Origin: an uncultured Saprospiraceae bacterium
GTDB taxonomy: Bacteria; Bacteroidota; Bacteroidia; Chitinophagales; Saprospiraceae
Assembly: GCA_905480605.1 (NCBI GenBank)
Contig: CAJQRD010000047.1
Span: forward strand, 1-56,636
Direction: 5' to 3'
DNA length: 56,636 nt
Position 1 is the stretch's first letter; every line of letters begins with the position of its first letter. The notes below the pieces were generated by a model, which was not told where the DNA came from, did no database searches, and saw only the letters and a list, made by a program, of their open reading frames with translations. Shown here one piece after another: positions 18,501 to 25,833 of the stretch. Position numbers and translations under genes: made by a program.

Positions 18501-18803
18501 GTTACTTTGCTTGAGATCAGCAATATCGATATAAACGATTATTTCGATCTTATCACTAATTATATGTTCTAATGTTTGTTGTATTTCATCATGGTCTAAC
18601 TCAGCCATTTGAACAACTGGTTGGGCTATATTTCTTGATTTTCCATACCAATAAGTGATGAAGTTTTCAGTCTCATATTTCGTCCAATTATTAAAGTCGT
18701 TATGATATTGCACTCTATTTTTTCCAAAAGGAGTATTGATCGATTGTGAGTTACAATTGATGAAAAGCAATACGGTAAATAAAATGGTAAATATATACTT
18801 CAA
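15540..18803 (-). CDS. TolB-like propeller plus outer-membrane beta-barrel protein
   Basis: This 1087-residue exported protein starts at a TTG with a signal peptide (KYIFTILFTVLLFINCNSQ). Residues about 30-275 resemble the peptidase-MA-like region, but the position expected for HExxH reads REGIAQ, so catalysis is unlikely. Residues about 290-600 contain WD40/PD40-like strands (KMKISPNGKLLAYSIN, VLFSSNRTGLE). From about 690 to the end is a surface-antigen/BamA-like beta-barrel ending in IYLSLGTDF, with the terminal phenylalanine of outer-membrane proteins. Bacteroidota relatives are often named translocation protein TolB. Its function is unknown; an envelope assembly role is only a guess. Confidence 0.75.
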   Translation of the reverse strand: MKYIFTILFTVLLFINCNSQSINTPFGKNRVQYHNDFNNWTKYETENFITYWYGKSRNIAQPVVQMAELDHDEIQQTLEHIISDKIEIIVYIDIADLKQSNIGLEEAFTSVTGQTKIQGNKMFVHFDGNHLNLRKNIREGIAQVYLSSIIYGSSFQEMVQNAILLNLTKWFKQGIIAYTASHWNYEIDDELRSLLANNPKYYDFEKLASDHPRVAGHSFWYYISSTYGETTIANLIYLTRINRNLENSFLFILGDEYELIKREWSSYYDERYTSEKNKFEKTADLNLQKLKNKRGVPVSKMKISPNGKLLAYSINIKGKQKVYVRDLETNEEKLVFKNSYKNFFQATDFNYPLIAWHPNIPELSIVYEHRDVIKQRKIFVPDGEYEDDLLTQDFQRIYSLEYLNPDDYLMSASKDGFSDLFIYKTKLRSSKRLTEDFYDDLDAQPIIFEGEQSVLFSSNRTGLELETRKIDTILPLEEFDLFVMKGIGKERSVIRLTDTKDISETQPLKTGPTEITYLTPERGILNAYSMDMYTGIKKPLTNLERNIIIHNKTKNSDKYFFSYYDDGQYKVFLKEGNQNNTLKVGETFYFEVNKKKGQGDTMVPFLPENEDKNELTEDILFQSEFKDPENLQPIENYTKKKEGTAIYNKYFKDYYSESLQDGKRVIKYSPMRANASRVKFRMADFTTKLDNSILFEGLESYTGDNRELENAPVGILFRATVKDLFEDYDIQVGLRLPTSFNGYEYFFVLDNKKSLLDKRFAIYRKSETNIVDSALFPIQREKRHSVLGMYQIKYPFDIYNSLRFTTSLRFDKYFSVAVDNVSLNQPKVNEKRISLKAEYIFDNTFDVSTNVKNGTRYKIFLEGINEFNLEFKDGINIDASKGITGIAGFDARHYIPIFKQAVLALRATGATSIGSKRIVYYLGGMEGWLFSKFDQTIPLPQGDNFAYKVLAPQLRGFKNNIRNGNSYALTNVELRLPIFRLLSKKPEGNSFLKNIQITGFFDAGLAWYGLGPNAEDNPLNTIDVSNPTDNPVISINARYFRDPLVMGYGFGLRTNLLGYFVKFDYAWGIETGVVQEPRIYLSLGTDF

Positions 18804-19075
18804 ATTGTATTGGTATTAATAACTGTAAATTAACAGTTTTTTCCAATATTAGTTGCTTTGAAATGGCATTCTCAATGACATTAATACAAAAAGCTAGGAA
18901 ATGAATGTTTATTTTTTGGCATTTAGTATAAGAAAGTCTCTTACTTTAGCATGTATTAGATATGACAGGTCAAAAGTCCCACAATGTTCTATTTTATTAT
19001 AAACTTGAATTATACACAAGTACTTCTTTTGCTTAATTCAAATAAACAATTAGAAATTACTGTAACAATTATCAT

Positions 19076-19708
19076 ATGAATCTAGCCGTTTTTACCTTTA
19101 ACGCCTTTCAGGAAAACACTTATGTTTTATTTGACGAATCTCTTGAATGTGTAATCGTTGATCCAGGTTGCAACAGTTTTGATGAAGAAAAGACTTTGTC
19201 TTCTTTCATCGAATCTAAAGGCCTGAAACCAGTGCTTCTACTTAACACCCATTGCCATATTGATCATGTGTTAGGTAATAAATTTGTCGCCGATAAATAT
19301 GGTCTTGAACTGACTACTCACAAAGATGAAAAGGCTGTCTTAGATGCTAATGTAATGGTAGCTAACATGTACGGTGTACAATATACATTGTCACCAAATA
19401 TAACTCAGTTTTTGGACGAAGGAGATACTGCCACTTTTGGAAATACAGCTTTAGAAGTTTTGCTTACTCCAGGTCATTCCCCTGCTAGTATTTCGTTTTT
19501 TCACAAAGAAAGCAAGCAACTTATTGCTGGTGATGTATTGTTTCAAAACAGTATAGGGAGAACTGACTTACCTGGTGGTGATTTTGATACATTAATTTCA
19601 AGTATCAAAACCAAGTATTATCCATTGGGTGAGGACGTCAAAGTTTATCCAGGCCATGGACCATTTACTACAATTGGTGAGGAGAAAATGAACAATCCTT
19701 TTTTATAA
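19076..19708 (+). CDS. Metallo-beta-lactamase-fold hydrolase (glyoxalase II-like)
   Basis: This 210-residue cytosolic MBL-fold enzyme has all usual metal ligands: H59, H61, D63 and H64 (THCHIDH), H134 (TPGHS), D153 (AGDVLF) and H194 (YPGHGP). Its length and layout match YcbL-type glyoxalase-II-like thioester hydrolases; the C-terminal substrate domain of true GloB is absent. It lies 3 bp before a beta-barrel gene and is probably co-transcribed with it. The 272 bp upstream, shared with the divergent TolB-like gene, contain a short AACTGT/ACAGTT hairpin and no gene. Confidence 0.9.
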   Translation: MNLAVFTFNAFQENTYVLFDESLECVIVDPGCNSFDEEKTLSSFIESKGLKPVLLLNTHCHIDHVLGNKFVADKYGLELTTHKDEKAVLDANVMVANMYGVQYTLSPNITQFLDEGDTATFGNTALEVLLTPGHSPASISFFHKESKQLIAGDVLFQNSIGRTDLPGGDFDTLISSIKTKYYPLGEDVKVYPGHGPFTTIGEEKMNNPFL

Positions 19709-19711
19709 TTA

Positions 19712-20359
19712 ATGCGGCAAAAGATAAAATATATCAGCCTAGTTGTTTTTATTTTCTTGTCAATTGATGCCAAGACTCAAGTATATTTTGGTCTAAAAGC
19801 CAACTATGCCCTATCCTTCAACCGTTCAGCCGAAATAAAGTATGACGACAGGTTTGACTTCTTAGATTACAAAGTCAAATTTCTGGACCAAGATATTTCT
19901 CCGACTATTACAGCTTTTATTTTTTATACCAAAGACATAATTTTTTTACAAGCTGAATTGGGATACAGAACGGTTAAAACCCGTTTTTCATTTATAGATT
20001 TTAGGACCGCTGACAACCTAATGCCGCAGTTTGACAACAAGGTCAAAAGGTCAATCATGATTCCCGTTATGGCTGGCGTTAGTGTTGATAGATTCAAGTT
20101 TGGATTGGGACCTGTTTTGTCGTTTGTAATAAATGAAAATCAAATTTTTCAGTCCTTTGAAATGTTTGAGGAGCGCAGCAGGTCTTTTAATGGCGGATTT
20201 AGAATTGGTGCGAGTATGCAGCTATATCATCTATACTTTGACTTCAGTTTCGAACAACGATTTAATGGTGTGGCAGAGTCATTCTATTATCGTGGGGACA
20301 ATAAAGGATTTAGTGAGCAGAGTCAATTGATTAATTTTGGGCTGGGGTATTTGTTTTAG
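19712..20359 (+). CDS. Small outer-membrane beta-barrel protein
   Basis: This 215-residue protein has a signal peptide (KIKYISLVVFIFLSIDAKTQ) followed by alternating amphipathic strands (VYFGLKANYALSFNR, KFGLGPVLSFVIN, LYFDFSFEQRF) and ends in a glycine-rich aromatic strand (INFGLGYLF). This fits the porin/PorT-like outer-membrane beta-barrel class of Bacteroidota, probably eight strands. It follows the hydrolase gene by 3 bp. Cargo or function is not visible. Confidence 0.7.
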   Translation: MRQKIKYISLVVFIFLSIDAKTQVYFGLKANYALSFNRSAEIKYDDRFDFLDYKVKFLDQDISPTITAFIFYTKDIIFLQAELGYRTVKTRFSFIDFRTADNLMPQFDNKVKRSIMIPVMAGVSVDRFKFGLGPVLSFVINENQIFQSFEMFEERSRSFNGGFRIGASMQLYHLYFDFSFEQRFNGVAESFYYRGDNKGFSEQSQLINFGLGYLF

Positions 20360-20401
20360 ATTCTACATTAATAGAAATCGTTTTCTAGCAATTAAAAAGG
20401 T

Positions 20402-21121
20402 TTAATCAATATAAACCACCTTTCTCATAAACCTTACAACCAAACTGATTTCAAGAGACAAGTTCTTAATATTTCTTGCGCTTATCATTGTCGGTTGATT
20501 GGTAATAGGATTGGTCGCAGTAAATGCTTCTGACTGATATTGATTTGAAACATCTGGACTAATTGACAATTCAATTGCGGGTTGAATAAGATCAGAACCT
20601 AAGAACTCTATACCTCCACCAAAAGTCAATCCGTATGTGAAATTATTGACAAAATCTGGAATTGGAAACAAAAATATTGCTTGTGTTGATGCGTATCTTT
20701 CAAAAATTTCAGTAAGATTATTGGCCACGTTGTATTCTGCTCTCAAACCAACAAAATAATAAGGTGTTGACAAGGTTTTTGTAAGTAGTCTCTTCTTAAT
20801 ACCAATACCCAAGGATAAATTTCTAAAAATGAAAGATTCGCCAAATGGATTTGCAAATGAACTTGCTACATTGATTCCACTTCCTCTAGAATGATACCCC
20901 AGTTGACCATAAAAAGCACCTTTGAAGTCAGCATCTATAGACTCCATAAAAATGGCAGCATGATAATTAAACATCGGGCGTCTTTCAAAGCCGTTCCATT
21001 GTTGAAACCCAACTGATGGACCAACTTTTGGACCGAAGTAAAAACCTGAAACTTCTTCATTTTGAGCTTGAAGTACAAATGAAAAACAAAAACAAAAGAA
21101 TAGAGCAACAATATATCTCAT
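20402..21121 (-). CDS. Small outer-membrane beta-barrel protein
   Basis: This protein of about 239 residues has a signal peptide (MRYIVALFFCFCFSFVLQAQ) and beta-barrel-like strands (GFYFGPKVGPSVGFQ, FTYGLTFGGGIEFLG, LSLEISLVVRFMRK). The ATG at 21121 is preferred to a TTG five codons upstream because it gives a clean signal peptide. It lies 17 bp after the glucosaminidase gene on the same strand and convergent with another small barrel gene. No specific function is apparent. Confidence 0.68.
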   Translation of the reverse strand: MRYIVALFFCFCFSFVLQAQNEEVSGFYFGPKVGPSVGFQQWNGFERRPMFNYHAAIFMESIDADFKGAFYGQLGYHSRGSGINVASSFANPFGESFIFRNLSLGIGIKKRLLTKTLSTPYYFVGLRAEYNVANNLTEIFERYASTQAIFLFPIPDFVNNFTYGLTFGGGIEFLGSDLIQPAIELSISPDVSNQYQSEAFTATNPITNQPTMISARNIKNLSLEISLVVRFMRKVVYID

Positions 21122-21138
21122 ATAAATTTTTTTCAATC

Positions 21139-22062
21139 CTAAAATATAAATTCATCATCAGCATTGGCTAAAACACCATCTGGAATTCGCGTAAATTTAG
21201 GCCTTTTCAATAAGCTGATCTTTTTTCTAAGATATATTTTTTCACCTTTCACGGGTTCTGCATCTTTTGGCAACCTATTTCTCAACCGTATAGACGTTTC
21301 ATCTAGACCATAGATCATTGCGATTTCAGCAATTGACTGTTGGTCTTGTACAAGGTGAATTTTAGCGTCTGAATTGTATTTTTTAGAACGTCTTGACGAC
21401 CTCCCTCTTGAGGTTTTAGAATCACTACTGGCCACATCACTATTCGGTGATTTTGAAGTGTGTTTAGGTGACTTGTGTGTTGAAGACTTTTTGGTTCTTC
21501 GATTATTCTTTTGATGATCATTATAAACCAAAATTGGATCGCTTTCAAGGTCTAAATTATACAATTCATATTTTTCTATGATATCAATTAACTTTTTAGG
21601 ATACTTTTTATCCGTGGCATATCCTGCTTTTTTCAACCCTTTCGCCCAAGCTTTATAATCATCTCTTGCATATCCAAATAAAAACTCATACCGATTTTGG
21701 TCAGTCAAAAAATTACTATGAGCAGAATAAGACTCTTCAACAGAGCGAAACTTCCTAAAACAAGATTTGATCAAATCACCCTTCTTATTATAATCATCAT
21801 CTTCCCTATAATAAGTATCACCATTCCACCTTCCACCACATTTGATTCCAAAATGATTATTGGCTTCTGTGGCCAAAGAACTCTTTCCCGAGCCCGATTC
21901 CAATAAGGCCTGGGCCATCTTGATACTGGCAGGAATTCCTGTTTTATGCATTTCAGAAACAGCAATTTCTTTATATTGCAATATATAATCCACGCTTGGG
22001 TTAGAAGCATAGGTTTTTTGTTGTGCTAAGATCAAAGAAAGAACAATAAACAATCTATACAT
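21139..22062 (-). CDS. Secreted glucosaminidase-domain protein with LysM
   Basis: This 307-residue peptidoglycan hydrolase has a signal peptide (residues 1-19) and a FlgJ/LytG-type glucosaminidase domain at about 25-165. The domain carries the catalytic-glutamate region MAQALLESGSGKSSLA, then NNHFGIKC and the late motif KAGYATDKKYPKKLI. A serine/lysine-rich linker follows (about 180-230), then one LysM-like motif (about 233-280, IHLVQDQQSIAEIAMIYGL) for glycan binding. It should cleave GlcNAc bonds in the wall, and is followed by a small beta-barrel gene that may be co-transcribed. Confidence 0.87.
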   Translation of the reverse strand: MYRLFIVLSLILAQQKTYASNPSVDYILQYKEIAVSEMHKTGIPASIKMAQALLESGSGKSSLATEANNHFGIKCGGRWNGDTYYREDDDYNKKGDLIKSCFRKFRSVEESYSAHSNFLTDQNRYEFLFGYARDDYKAWAKGLKKAGYATDKKYPKKLIDIIEKYELYNLDLESDPILVYNDHQKNNRRTKKSSTHKSPKHTSKSPNSDVASSDSKTSRGRSSRRSKKYNSDAKIHLVQDQQSIAEIAMIYGLDETSIRLRNRLPKDAEPVKGEKIYLRKKISLLKRPKFTRIPDGVLANADDEFIF

Positions 22063-22148
22063 ATTAGTCTTTAGTTTAATTTATAAATTATACAAAAACA
22101 ATGCCTTAGTGTTAACTTGAGAGGCATTTACAAAAAATTACTACGATT

Positions 22149-22760
22149 ATGAACTTAATGGACCTTTTAAAATGGCAACTCTCTGATGGAGTTATTAACG
22201 GAATGAGTAACCAACTTAATATAGGAGACTCAAAAAAAACTGGTTCTGCAGCACAGGCGGCACTTTCTGTTTTGATGGGTGCGCTTTCAAAAAACTCGAC
22301 ATCTTCAGAGTCTGCATTAACAGGATTGTCAGGTGCTTTGGACAGAGATCACGATGGAAGTATACTAGATGATGTCATGGGTTTGGTGACTGGACAGTCA
22401 AACATGGGTACCAATAAAACACTAAATGGCGCAGGAATTTTGGGTCACTTATTGGGTGGAAAACAAGACAATGCAGTTAATATGTTGATGAAAATGACTG
22501 GTCTTGACACCAATCAAAGTGCAGGATTACTTGTAAAGCTGGCACCAATGGTTTTAGGCGTATTAGGTCGCTACAAAAAGCAAAATCATCTTGATCAAAA
22601 TGGATTGTCTGATTTTTTAAGAACATCACAACAGGAATACGTAAAAGAAGCTCCCGAAAGAAGCATTTTCGAAAAATTCTTAGACCAAGATGGAGATGGT
22701 TCTGTCATGGATGAAGTAGCTGAAATGGGTCTTAAAGTATTGGGAAATTTATTCAAATAA
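22149..22760 (+). CDS. DUF937 family protein with two Ca-binding-like loops
   Basis: This 203-residue protein belongs to the YidB-like DUF937 family, rich in Gly, Leu and Met helices, with no signal peptide and no membrane segment. Two aspartate-rich loops, DRDHDGSILDD (65-75) and DQDGDGSVMDE (179-189), look like EF-hand or dockerin-type calcium sites. The family's function is unknown. It ends 5 bp from the convergent epimerase gene. Confidence 0.8.
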   Translation: MNLMDLLKWQLSDGVINGMSNQLNIGDSKKTGSAAQAALSVLMGALSKNSTSSESALTGLSGALDRDHDGSILDDVMGLVTGQSNMGTNKTLNGAGILGHLLGGKQDNAVNMLMKMTGLDTNQSAGLLVKLAPMVLGVLGRYKKQNHLDQNGLSDFLRTSQQEYVKEAPERSIFEKFLDQDGDGSVMDEVAEMGLKVLGNLFK

Positions 22761-22765
22761 ATAAA

Positions 22766-23173
22766 TCACTTCAATACTTTTTCTTGCACCAATTCCACCA
22801 ACATTCCATTGGTTGATTTGGGGTGACAAAAGCAGACCAATTTATTATCTGCACCTTCAACAGGGCTTTCGTTTAATAAGCGAAACCCCTGTTTTTTTAA
22901 GCGTTCCATTTCCGATAAAATATCGCTTACTGCAAAAGCAATATGATGAAATCCTGGACCTTTTTTATCAATAAATTTCTTAATCACACTGTCATCTGAA
23001 GTAGCTTGTAAAAGTTCAATTTTATTGTTGCCTACTCTAAAAAATGAAGTCAATACTTTTTGAGCTTCAACAACTTCCCTTTTGTATGGCTGGGTATCAA
23101 AAAGAGCAGCGAATACCTTTTCACTCTCATCGACATTTTCAACAGCAATCCCTATATGTTCGATTTTCTTCAT
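22766..23173 (-). CDS. mce: Methylmalonyl-CoA epimerase (VOC superfamily)
   Basis: This 135-residue glyoxalase/VOC-fold enzyme interconverts the R and S forms of methylmalonyl-CoA in propionyl-CoA/succinyl-CoA metabolism. Metal ligands are visible in KIEHIGIAVENVD (His6), GPGFHHIAFAV and the terminal MLVELVQ glutamate. The ATG at 23173 (MKKIEHIG) is chosen over one 14 codons upstream because an AAAGGG-type ribosome binding site precedes it and the family starts there. Mutase genes are not in the window. Confidence 0.9.
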   Translation of the reverse strand: MKKIEHIGIAVENVDESEKVFAALFDTQPYKREVVEAQKVLTSFFRVGNNKIELLQATSDDSVIKKFIDKKGPGFHHIAFAVSDILSEMERLKKQGFRLLNESPVEGADNKLVCFCHPKSTNGMLVELVQEKVLK

Positions 23174-23272
23174 ATTGTCACCCTTTTGTTTAAAAAGATA
23201 AAGATATGATAACATATCGGGTTAAATAGTAGTTAAAGCTATGATTTAGGCAATTTGAATATCTCTAAGGTT

Positions 23273-23280
23273 TAATTTTG
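23273..23280 (+). promoter_or_regulatory. Putative -7 box upstream of the two-component operon
   Basis: TAATTTTG matches TAnnTTTG, 79 bp before the histidine kinase start. A TTTG at 23254-23257 is only 15 nt upstream, shorter than the usual 19-21, so the assignment is tentative. Confidence 0.35.
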
Positions 23281-23359
23281 TATTTAACTGGGTTACTATT
23301 GTGATGAAAGCTGCAAATAGAATAATTTAGTAATTCATTAATTTGAAGTCATTTTCTGT

Positions 23360-24769
23360 ATGAATAAAAAAGTGATTTGGGCAATAGTAATTATAATGAG
23401 TGCTGCACTTATTGGCACTGCTGTTACTCAGTTTTTATGGATTAAGGCTCAAGTAGACTTAGATGAAAAAAACTTCGACGATCGTGTCTTCATGGCTATG
23501 AATAACGTCAAAGAAAAATTAAAAGAAGATGCCAGTACAAATGACTTTCTAGACAAGTGGGTGAACTCAAAAAAGGAAGTCAGTTTCCTTAATACATTCA
23601 AAACGGGAAAATATGACAAACTCAAGATCGAGAGTTATATGCAAACCAGCGATCCCGACTACAAACTAACGTCAATAAATCGAAAGAAATTAGATCAATA
23701 TATTAAAGCCGAATTGGAAGATCAAGGTATCTATCTTAATCATGATTATGCTGTCTTTTCAAACAGTCAGGATCAGTATATTATACGTAATGGAGTATTC
23801 GCCGTTCCACTAGAGGGCGATGCAAGTTCACCCGATAATGAAGTGTGGCATACTCCAGGAGATAACCATAACGGTATGGACAATTCGCCATACAAAGTCA
23901 AGCTTTTTAATGAAGGTGATTCACCTGGATTTTTAAAGTTGTTTTTTCCAAACAAACAAAGTTATTTGTGGGCAAAAGAGCTGCCAACCTTATTGACAAG
24001 TTTGTTATTTACAACGCTGATTCTATGCTGTTTTATCTATACTGTTTTCGTCATCTTCAGACAAAAGAAAGTTTCAGAAATGAAAACTGATTTTATCAAC
24101 AACATGACACATGAATTTAAAACGCCTATTGCGACGATATCATTGGCTACAGATTCTATTACAAACAAAACAGTGATCAACAATGAAGATAAAATAAAGC
24201 GCTTTGCTGGCATTATTAAACAAGAAAACAAGCGGATGTTGAATCAAGTAGAGAAGGTTTTGCAAATGGCACGAATCGATAAACAAGAATTTGATTTGAA
24301 ATTGACCTCGATCAACCTAAATGATGTCGTTTTTCAAGCTTCGGAGCACAGTCGGTTGAAAGTCACAAAGAGAAATGGTATATTAGAAACCAATTTGAAA
24401 GCTGATCAGTCCATTATTGAAGGAGATTTGACGCATATTTCGAATATTGTTCATAATTTGTTAGACAATGCAGAAAAATATTCCGAGGACGAACCTAGTA
24501 TTCAAATTTCTACGGCAAATGGCCACGGCGGTGTTATCTTGTCGATAAAAGATAATGGAATCGGCATGACAAAAGAATCCCAAAAACATATTTTTGACAA
24601 GTTTTATCGCGTTCATACAGGGAATAGACATGATGTAAAGGGCTTTGGATTAGGCTTAAGTTACGTAAAAGCACTAATTGCAGCACATAATGGAACTATT
24701 AACGTGGATTCGGAATTAGGAAAGGGAAGTACATTTACTTTGTTTTTCCCTTTTAAACAAAGTAGCTAG
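23360..24769 (+). CDS. Membrane sensor histidine kinase
   Basis: This 469-residue kinase has membrane helices at about residues 5-29 and 209-233 flanking a 180-residue extracytoplasmic sensor domain of no recognised family. The HisKA domain follows with phospho-accepting H251 in NNMTHEFKTPIATI. The HATPase domain shows the N box (HNLLDNAEKYS), G1 (IKDNGIGM) and G2 (GFGLGLSYVK). It is the first gene of an operon with an OmpR-type regulator 39 bp downstream, its likely partner. The layout resembles the RprX/RprY systems of Bacteroides; the signal is unknown. Confidence 0.92.
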   Translation: MNKKVIWAIVIIMSAALIGTAVTQFLWIKAQVDLDEKNFDDRVFMAMNNVKEKLKEDASTNDFLDKWVNSKKEVSFLNTFKTGKYDKLKIESYMQTSDPDYKLTSINRKKLDQYIKAELEDQGIYLNHDYAVFSNSQDQYIIRNGVFAVPLEGDASSPDNEVWHTPGDNHNGMDNSPYKVKLFNEGDSPGFLKLFFPNKQSYLWAKELPTLLTSLLFTTLILCCFIYTVFVIFRQKKVSEMKTDFINNMTHEFKTPIATISLATDSITNKTVINNEDKIKRFAGIIKQENKRMLNQVEKVLQMARIDKQEFDLKLTSINLNDVVFQASEHSRLKVTKRNGILETNLKADQSIIEGDLTHISNIVHNLLDNAEKYSEDEPSIQISTANGHGGVILSIKDNGIGMTKESQKHIFDKFYRVHTGNRHDVKGFGLGLSYVKALIAAHNGTINVDSELGKGSTFTLFFPFKQSS

Positions 24770-24808
24770 AAACAGGTTTTATATCTAAATAGTGTAAATA
24801 TTAATATT

Positions 24809-25543
24809 ATGGCAGAAACAACTACACAAAAAATACTCTTAGTAGAAGACGACCAAAACTTTGGTGATGTATTGAGATCTTACTTAGAAATGCATGACTA
24901 CGAAGTAGATTTGGCGAAAGATGGGGAAGAAGGTTTGATCAAATACAATAAAGGTGAATTTAATCTATGTATTCTTGATGTCATGATGCCCAAGAAGGAT
25001 GGATTTACACTTGCAAAAGATATTAGAGAAAAAGATAAAGATATTCCAATCATATTCTTAACGGCTAAATCACTAAAGGAAGATGTTTTAGAGGGATTCA
25101 AAATTGGCGCTGATGATTACATTACCAAACCGTTCAATTCAGAAGAGTTGCTCTTAAGGGTACAAGCTATTCTTAGAAGATCAGGTGCAAAACAAGAAGT
25201 AGAAGAAGATGTCAAAGAATTTACGATGGGTGCTTTCCACTTTAATTATCCTTTGCGTATTCTAACACACACTGATGCAGAAGGTGCCAAAACCAAAGAT
25301 AACTTATCACCTAAAGAAGCTCATTTACTCAGAATGTTTTGCGTTCATAAAAATGATGTTTTACCTAGGTCTAAAGCTTTAACAAAAATCTGGGGAGAGG
25401 ACAATTACTTCACAGCTAGAAGTATGGATGTTTTCGTAACCAAGTTGAGAAAATACTTAAGCAAAGATGAAAATCTAGAGATTGTAAATATACATGGAAA
25501 TGGATTTAGGTTGATTGACCGCAGTATTGCGGTTGTTGAGTAA
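24809..25543 (+). CDS. OmpR/PhoB-family response regulator
   Basis: This 244-residue transcription regulator has a receiver domain at residues about 8-122 with acidic pocket EDD (13-15), phospho-acceptor D57 (CILDVMMPKKDG) and the conserved ITKPFNSEE lysine. A winged-helix DNA-binding domain follows (about 140-238, ending DVFVTKLRKYLSK, then VNIHGNGFRL). It pairs with the upstream histidine kinase. The transcript probably ends at the terminator about 60 bp downstream. Confidence 0.94.
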   Translation: MAETTTQKILLVEDDQNFGDVLRSYLEMHDYEVDLAKDGEEGLIKYNKGEFNLCILDVMMPKKDGFTLAKDIREKDKDIPIIFLTAKSLKEDVLEGFKIGADDYITKPFNSEELLLRVQAILRRSGAKQEVEEDVKEFTMGAFHFNYPLRILTHTDAEGAKTKDNLSPKEAHLLRMFCVHKNDVLPRSKALTKIWGEDNYFTARSMDVFVTKLRKYLSKDENLEIVNIHGNGFRLIDRSIAVVE

Positions 25544-25599
25544 TCTTTGAAAAAAAGTTGAGTCAGCAAGAGGCGGGACGCCTTGGCTTTGATCAGGAT

Positions 25600-25638
25600 A
25601 AAAAAAGCGGAAAGCCTTCATTGGTTTTCCGCTTTTTT
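25600..25638 (+). terminator. Rho-independent terminator of the two-component operon
   Basis: AGCGGAAAGCC and GGTTTTCCGCT form an 11-bp stem (one G-U pair) with a 6-nt loop, flanked by an A-run and followed by TTTTTTCGTTTTTTG. It begins about 60 bp after the response regulator stop. Confidence 0.88.
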
Positions 25639-25776
25639 CGTTTTTTGTTTCTGTGAAAGACTGGGTGCGTTTCAGCGAGAGGTGAAAACACCCTTCTCTC
25701 CGGCAGATTTTAACTTACAAGACAGGGTTTGTCCAGCACAAAACCTTGCTAAACCTATCTTCTCTTGTTAACCATA

Positions 25777-25812
25777 AAAGAGACCGTCCTTTTGGGACAG
25801 TCTCTTTTTTTT
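25777..25812. terminator. Bidirectional terminator between the regulator and ftsH
   Basis: AAAGAGACCGTCC and GGGACAGTCTCTTT form a long stem with a single internal mismatch and a short T-rich loop, followed on the plus strand by eight T. On the minus strand it lies about 22 bp after the ftsH stop and carries a four-T tail. About 140 bp between this and the preceding terminator hold no supportable gene but contain a GAGAGGTG-AAAA-CACC hairpin. Confidence 0.8.
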
Positions 25813-25833
25813 ATTATTTATGTTTTTATTCGA

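Noticed and set aside
25583-25771. Open frame of 62 codons between the response regulator and ftsH
   Set aside because: It runs through a strong terminator hairpin, has no ribosome binding site or family resemblance, and its composition reflects the spacer.
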